A DNA stretch of 64,000 nt from Ceraceosorus guamensis (lineage: Eukaryota; Basidiomycota; Exobasidiomycetes; Ceraceosorales; Ceraceosoraceae): positions 70,181 through 134,180 of the forward strand of contig NW_020290009.1 of NCBI RefSeq assembly GCF_003144195.1. Direction: 5' to 3'. The notes under the pieces are model-generated. The model had not been told where the DNA came from and ran no database searches. It saw only the letters and a program-made list of their open reading frames with translations. A program made the position numbers and the translations under genes. Shown in pieces: positions 62,197 to 64,000 of the stretch. Each line of letters opens with the position of its first letter. Positions within the stretch are counted from its first letter, which is position 1.

Positions 62197-63154
62197 ATGC
62201 TCGCCTTCAAGCTGAACGCTGCTCTCCTGGCTGTCGTTGCCATTGCCTTGGTCTCGCCTGCCATGGGCCGCCCTTCGCCAGACGCCAAGGATGCTCCAAG
62301 TGAGTACTGGGACAACGTGGGACGAGCGAGGCCTGTGACTGAACTGAGACTCTCCGCCGCCCCTTCTAGCTGCGCTTGTGGCGCGTGAGGGTGCTTCGGA
62401 GTTGCGTGAGTAGAGAATCACCTCCTTGCTTTCATGATTTTCTGTCTTCCCCTTCGAGCATGTGAGCCGCTGGACACAGGATAGAGCAAAGCAGCGATTC
62501 GTTCGTCGAGCCGTGCTCTAGTCTTCCCAATGACTGCAGCCTCCCAGCCTTGGCTGAAAAACAGCGCTCGGCAATGACGATCGGCCGGCACATGCAGACG
62601 AGACTGACGAGCAAGCTCGTTGATGCATATCGTCCAATGCTCGTGCGCGGGACACACTCAAGGTGCCTCCTGCTACTACAGCGTTGAGCAGCACATTTGC
62701 TTAGCTTGCGGTACCGGACTACAAGTGACTTGCCAGAATTGCGCATACAGCTCCTTGGGCTTGCTAGAAGGGCTCACGGTTAGTGGTATCGAGACTAGCC
62801 GACTCGCCTGTCGTGTGGGGACATCGATGCGCGTGCACAGCGTAGAACGAGCAAAGCGAGAGCACATCGACGTGGCTACAAAGAGCTGCTACCCTTGGGC
62901 ACTGGCGATATAGTCTCCTGTCGCCACTGCGGCGTTCAGCCGTTACGACTAGCGGGGCGTTGAGGGTCAGTCGCTGACGAGCAACGTGGCTTGCGCACAT
63001 GACTCCTTACTCGTGCTTAGTCACAGTGCGCCAATTGACCTACACGTGCTACGTCGACAATCAGAGGGGCGGAAAGTGCTACAATTGTGCCTACGGATAC
63101 GAACTCACCTGCCTCAATTGCGCGCCCAACTCCCAAGGCTGCTCGACAGACTAA
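62197..63154 (+). CDS. Small secreted Cys-rich protein with several possible terminal exons (isoform ending in module 2)
   Basis: Exons 62197-62299, 62370-62405 and 63027-63154 give 88 aa. The signal peptide has the core LLAVVAIALVSPAMG; a VAR site in exon 2 could be a processing site. The terminal exon reads YTCYVDNQRGGKCYNCAYGY then ELTCLNCAPNSQGC: a C-Y..C-x-x-C..C-x-x-C pattern with seven Cys. Its acceptor (TTAGTCACAG) is the best in the region and joins in phase 1. Three other Cys-bearing 3' exons nearby can be joined to the same leader (separate entries). Gene order, signal peptide and phases match the preceding gene. The function is unknown; zinc-knuckle-like Cys spacing in a secreted peptide suggests disulphide bonding rather than metal binding. 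Confidence 0.5.
62663..62913 (+). other. Cys module 1: proximal alternative or relic terminal exon
   Basis: After an AAG acceptor this encodes ASCYYSVEQHICLACGTGL then QVTCQNCAYSSLG, colinear with module 2. Joined to the leader exons it gives 129 aa in phase 1. The exon ends, like module 2, 39 bases after TGCGC at a GTTAGT donor-like site, so the two are duplicates that include flanking intron sequence. Read past that site, the frame runs to a stop at 62911. The weak acceptor suggests a copy losing use. Confidence 0.4.
62887..62960 (+). pseudogene. Decayed Cys module between modules 1 and 2
   Basis: AGCTGCTACCCTTGG at 62884 and TGTCGCCACTGCGGC at 62919 match the CY and CxxC of the neighbouring modules. 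The spacing is 26 rather than 21 or 24 bases between them, so the frame is shifted, and a TAG intervenes. It looks like a further dead copy of the exon. Confidence 0.35.
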
Positions 63155-63193
63155 GAGGTTAGTGCTGACGATTGTCTCCTCCGCGATTGCCAG

Positions 63194-63327
63194 AGCCTCG
63201 GTCGGCGTCGAACCCCGCAACGTGCTACTTCGCAGGTCCGAACGGTCCTTGCTACGACTGCAGCAGCGGGATCGAGCATCTGTGTGGCGACGGGTGCGCG
63301 GCCAGCAAGTACCTCTGTGGCCAGTAG
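63194..63327 (+). other. Cys module 3: distal alternative terminal exon
   Basis: After the GATTGCCAG acceptor this reads ATCYFAGPNGPCYDCSSGIE then HLCGDGCAASKYLCGQ and stops. The CY..C-x-x-C pattern matches module 2, though the rest has diverged. Joined to 62197-62299 and 62370-62405 in phase 1 it gives 90 aa. It begins 39 bases after the module 2 stop. No donor before that stop would let modules 2 and 3 share one protein, so 3 is an alternative end or a relic. Confidence 0.4.
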
Positions 63328-63457
63328 TTTCGACCGAGGCCAACCCACTCAAAGGTGTATGTGAAATATCAGACATCTGGCTACTTGCAAAGCGTCAGCA
63401 CTCACGACTCTTGTGACCGCCTCACTGACCTTTTACATTTATGCCTCCTGCTCATAG

Positions 63458-63786
63458 GTTTCGACCGCGCTCACCTTTTCTCCATAGCCAAGTCGATCAC
63501 GAAGGGTGAAGACAACCGATGCGGCGGGGTCGTTGAAAGCCTTTTAATACAACCTACGCTCCGAAGAAAGATCCGTGAAACCAAGAAAAGCCAATTCCCC
63601 CAAATCTCTCTCCATAAATCCGATCAAAATTTCCCCCACTCTTGTCTGAAATGTGTGCCCGGCTGCGACTCTTGTGCTACATCTTTCCCATACAAGGACA
63701 TTCCGCCTGCTCATACTCACACTGAAGAGATGCCGCTGCAGGCAAAGGATGTGATGGACACTCTCTCCTCTGCTTGGATGACCTGA
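63458..63786 (+). other. Possible fourth terminal exon with CxxCxxxCxxC cluster
   Basis: An acceptor with a good pyrimidine/branch context (CCTCCTGCTCATAG) precedes a 108-codon frame that is again in phase 1 with the leader. Near its end it has SCLKCVPGCDSCATS (63640-63684). The rest lacks the CY motif and is polar, so homology to modules 1-3 is doubtful and the frame may be chance. Confidence 0.2.
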
Positions 63787-63866
63787 CGCGCTCAGCCTCA
63801 GGACGAAGGAGGTCGCGATGTATCGCATCGCAATGCGCTGAATGGGCAAAACTTGGTTGCGGCCAT

Positions 63867-64000
63867 TTATTCCAGATTTACATAAATGGCGTAAGGCCTG
63901 TCTTGCGGGTATGGCTTGCTACCCAGGTCCGAGAGGCCTTCGTGTAACGATGATGGAGCAGAGGGTGAGAGCGAAGCTGGAGATCTCGGCCGTCGCCAGC
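63867..64000 (-). CDS. C-terminal exon of a gene running in from the right edge
   Basis: An open minus-strand frame of 44 codons from the window edge ends at a TAA (63869-63867). It reads Pro/Ser-rich (SPASLSPSAPSSLHEG), then an ordered-looking end DLGSKPYPQDRPYAIYVNLE. Composition and the tidy end look coding, unlike the other frames of the same bases. Family unknown; the rest lies outside the window. Confidence 0.4.
   Translation of the reverse strand, partial: WRRPRSPASLSPSAPSSLHEGLSDLGSKPYPQDRPYAIYVNLE

Overview
The window reads as nuclear DNA of a basidiomycete fungus, most likely Ustilaginomycotina (smut-like). The reasons are short introns (mostly 48-105 nt) with GTGAGT-type donors, a Don3-type germinal-centre kinase close to the smut enzyme, a dispersed 5S rRNA unit, and intergenic DNA full of CGTGATT/CGTGACT words like that of smut genomes. 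The placement is inferred from gene content, not from a database search. I saw no transposon, virus-like element, CRISPR array or tRNA gene.

Layout, left to right: a VHS-GAT endosomal adaptor (-, runs off the left edge); ALG10 glucosyltransferase (+); OLE1 delta-9 desaturase (-); a 3-kb gap; a large single-pass membrane protein of unknown role (+); a membrane-anchored GH5 glucanase (+); a possible small coiled-coil gene (-) and two 5S rRNA-like units (+); then a (-) reading frame that splices a secreted S1/P1 nuclease directly onto an auxin-efflux-carrier (PIN-like) membrane domain. Next come VPS24/ESCRT-III (+), a mitochondrial RNase II (-), SAC3 mRNA export factor (+), nucleoporin NUP84/107 (-), a WBP11-like splicing factor (+), RAD52 (-), a Don3-like kinase (+), ADA3/NGG1 of SAGA (-) and a secreted PNGase A (+). 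The right end holds a pair of small secreted Cys-rich genes and the last exon of another gene (-).

Most genes are unrelated housekeeping genes in alternating convergent and divergent pairs, so there is no operon-like logic. Exon structures were built by hand from splice consensus, frame arithmetic and family motifs; every complete spliced CDS given is a multiple of three.

Two places stand out. At 19498-22965 a catalytically complete secreted nuclease and a multi-pass transporter form one spliced frame, with an intron-retention stop lying exactly at the junction. At 62197-63786 one signal-peptide leader is followed by three or four Cys-rich terminal exons, each with an acceptor in the same phase. 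This is either a set of alternative 3' exons for secreted peptides or a duplication series in decay.
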